From contig JAJFLK010000570.1 of assembly GCA_021772735.1 (NCBI GenBank), positions 1-5,484 on the forward strand: a stretch of 5,484 bases of DNA, in the 5' to 3' direction. The notes beneath the pieces were generated by a model, which did no database searches, was not told where the DNA came from, and was given only the letters and a program-made list of their open reading frames with translations. Positions within the stretch are counted from its first letter, which is position 1. Each line of letters opens with the position of its first letter. Both the position numbers and the translations under genes were made by a program. Below, one piece after another: positions 4,586 to 5,484 of this stretch. Origin of the DNA: Candidatus Sumerlaeota bacterium. Its GTDB lineage: Bacteria > Sumerlaeota > Sumerlaeia > MVZB01 > JAJFLK01.

Positions 4586-5262
4586 TGACACCGTCCCCCC
4601 GGCTGCTCCTTGCCACCGGCAACCAGGGTAAAGCCGCTGAAATGAAACAAATCCTGCGTGCCCGCCTTGGGGGCGCAGGCTTCGCTTTTGCCACATTGGC
4701 TGAGTTTCCCACGGTAGCCGAGCCCGAGGAAACGGGCTCATCGTTTGAGGATAACGCCCGCCTCAAAGCGATTTACTACGCGCGGGCCACCGGCATGCTC
4801 TCGCTCGCCGACGACTCGGGCCTCGTCGTTGATGCGCTCGGCGGGAGGCCCGGTATTCGTTCGGCCCGGTATGCCGCGACGTCCGAAGCTCGCATTCGGC
4901 GCATCCTGGACGAATTGGCAGAAGTTGAGGTTAAGGACCGGACCGCCCGCTTCGAGTGTGTCGCAGCATTGGCCGATCCCGAAGGGGGCGTCGCATCGCG
5001 TACCGGACGGGTCGAGGGCGTGATCGCGTGCAAAGGGGCCGGGCAAGGCGGATTCGGTTACGATCCCATTTTTTGCCCGATCGACGTGGATAGGGCCGAT
5101 GGATCTCCGCCCGGAGCGACGATGCCGACCTTCGCGCAAATCCCCCCTGAAGCAAAACACGCGCTGAGCCACCGAGGGCGAGCCCTCGCCGAGTTGATCG
5201 ATTGTATCGGGGCCAGTCTGGCCACCGGCCGAGTCGTTGATCCGGATTCGGGCGCGGCGTGA
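4585..5262 (+). CDS. rdgB: RdgB/HAM1-family XTP/dITP diphosphatase (non-canonical purine NTP pyrophosphatase)
   Basis: A cytosolic house-cleaning enzyme that hydrolyses dITP, ITP and XTP to the monophosphate and pyrophosphate with Mg2+, keeping deaminated purines out of DNA and RNA. At 225 residues it is slightly longer than the usual 190-205. Family motifs are in order: LATGNQGKAAEM (9-20), the ETGSSFEDNARLKA block (49-62), LADDSGLVVDALGG (74-87) with the catalytic Asp pair at 76-77, PGIRSARYA (89-97), GGFGYDPIF (155-163), and KHALSHRGRAL (191-201) with the nucleobase-reading SHR at 195-197. The stretch between GYDPIF and the final motif carries a Gly/Pro-rich insertion of about ten residues (164-182). 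The ATG overlaps the marR stop by one base, so translation is probably coupled. No clear terminator follows within the window. Confidence 0.95.
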   Translation: MTPSPRLLLATGNQGKAAEMKQILRARLGGAGFAFATLAEFPTVAEPEETGSSFEDNARLKAIYYARATGMLSLADDSGLVVDALGGRPGIRSARYAATSEARIRRILDELAEVEVKDRTARFECVAALADPEGGVASRTGRVEGVIACKGAGQGGFGYDPIFCPIDVDRADGSPPGATMPTFAQIPPEAKHALSHRGRALAELIDCIGASLATGRVVDPDSGAA

Positions 5263-5395
5263 ATCGGGCCGAATCGCCGGAAACGCGGGAGCCTCGCAGC
5301 GCCCGGAGCAGCACGTTCATCGCCCTCTCGGCTCGCCCCTGGGATCTCACTTCCTTGACCCGCATCCGGGTTGCAAAATGCCTTCCGCGTTTTGG

Positions 5396-5426
5396 TTGAC
5401 AGGAGTTCGGGGTCTTGAGGTATGAT
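5396..5426 (+). promoter_or_regulatory. Sigma70-like promoter facing out of the window
   Basis: A perfect TTGACA (5396-5401) and TATGAT (5421-5426) are separated by 19 bases, two longer than optimal. Transcription would begin near 5433 and leave the window at the right edge. The gene it serves is not visible; no start codon with a ribosome site follows before 5484, so a leader or an RNA gene is possible. The rest of 5263-5395 holds nothing coding that I can support. Confidence 0.55.
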
Positions 5427-5435
5427 CCCGCACTC

Positions 5436-5451
5436 TGCGCAATATCGCGCA
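5436..5451. promoter_or_regulatory. Inverted repeat at the predicted transcription start
   Basis: TGCGC (5436-5440), six bases, then GCGCA (5447-5451) form a perfect 5-bp inverted repeat immediately downstream of the 5396 promoter. It could be an operator or the base of a leader hairpin. Short GC arms in GC-rich DNA arise easily by chance. Confidence 0.25.
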
Positions 5452-5484
5452 CGCGTTTTGAGGGGCGGGGGCGCAGGCGCGAGC

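Noticed and set aside
5358..5371. ACCCG-CATC-CGGGT hairpin after rdgB as a possible terminator
   Set aside because: The 5-bp stem is clean, but no U-run follows on either strand, so it does not qualify as a Rho-independent terminator.
4931..5452. Minus-strand 173-codon Arg-rich ORF opposite rdgB
   Set aside because: It is a shadow of the strongly supported rdgB reading frame, with Arg-rich composition and no domain.
1..5484. CRISPR arrays, insertion sequences, rRNA
   Set aside because: No regularly spaced direct repeats, no terminal inverted repeats around a transposase, and no rRNA motifs were seen. The only repetitive DNA is the Pro/Thr coding tract.

Overview
The window is GC-rich and densely coding, with two gene blocks that point away from each other across a roughly 500-base, less GC-rich intergenic stretch. 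Hanks-type Ser/Thr kinases in tandem on one chain, a long Pro/Thr-rich exported tail and an FG-GAP-like segment in the partner gene recall large-genome, kinase-rich bacteria such as Planctomycetota and relatives, Acidobacteriota, myxobacteria or candidate phyla such as Sumerlaeota. The sequence does not settle the phylum.

Left block (minus strand, 3349 down to 1, running off the left edge). A single-pass membrane protein (3349-2333) is followed, with an ATGA stop/start overlap, by a very large kinase gene (2336 to beyond base 1). The kinase chain has two complete, apparently catalytic kinase domains in series (about residues 14-272 and 295-562), a membrane helix (about 595-620), an extracytoplasmic linker and a Pro/Thr tail that is still open at the window edge. 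The reading frame is uninterrupted for 778 codons. The pair looks like a transmembrane phosphorylation module. The partner has an acidic, disordered-looking N-terminal half with two similar acidic-Ala-Thr-hydrophobic-Pro motifs that could be phosphoacceptor sites.

Middle (3350-4099). There is no convincing protein gene. It holds a strong sigma70-like promoter on the plus strand (3705-3733) followed by a tiny ORF with a Shine-Dalgarno sequence, a tRNA-Gly(UCC) gene on the minus strand with encoded CCA, its own promoter and a hairpin/U-tract terminator, and a small hairpin plus T-run just ahead of the next gene.

Right block (plus strand, 4100-5262). A MarR-family regulator overlaps by one base (TGATG) with an RdgB/HAM1-type XTP/dITP diphosphatase gene, so the two are probably cotranscribed and translationally coupled. 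The last 222 bases are non-coding. They end with a TTGACA/TATGAT promoter facing out of the window, so another transcription unit probably begins at or just past the right edge.

The most interesting candidate system is the two-gene kinase operon. The best small-scale puzzles are the plus-strand promoter at 3705, which points at the antisense side of the tRNA, and the marR-rdgB pairing.
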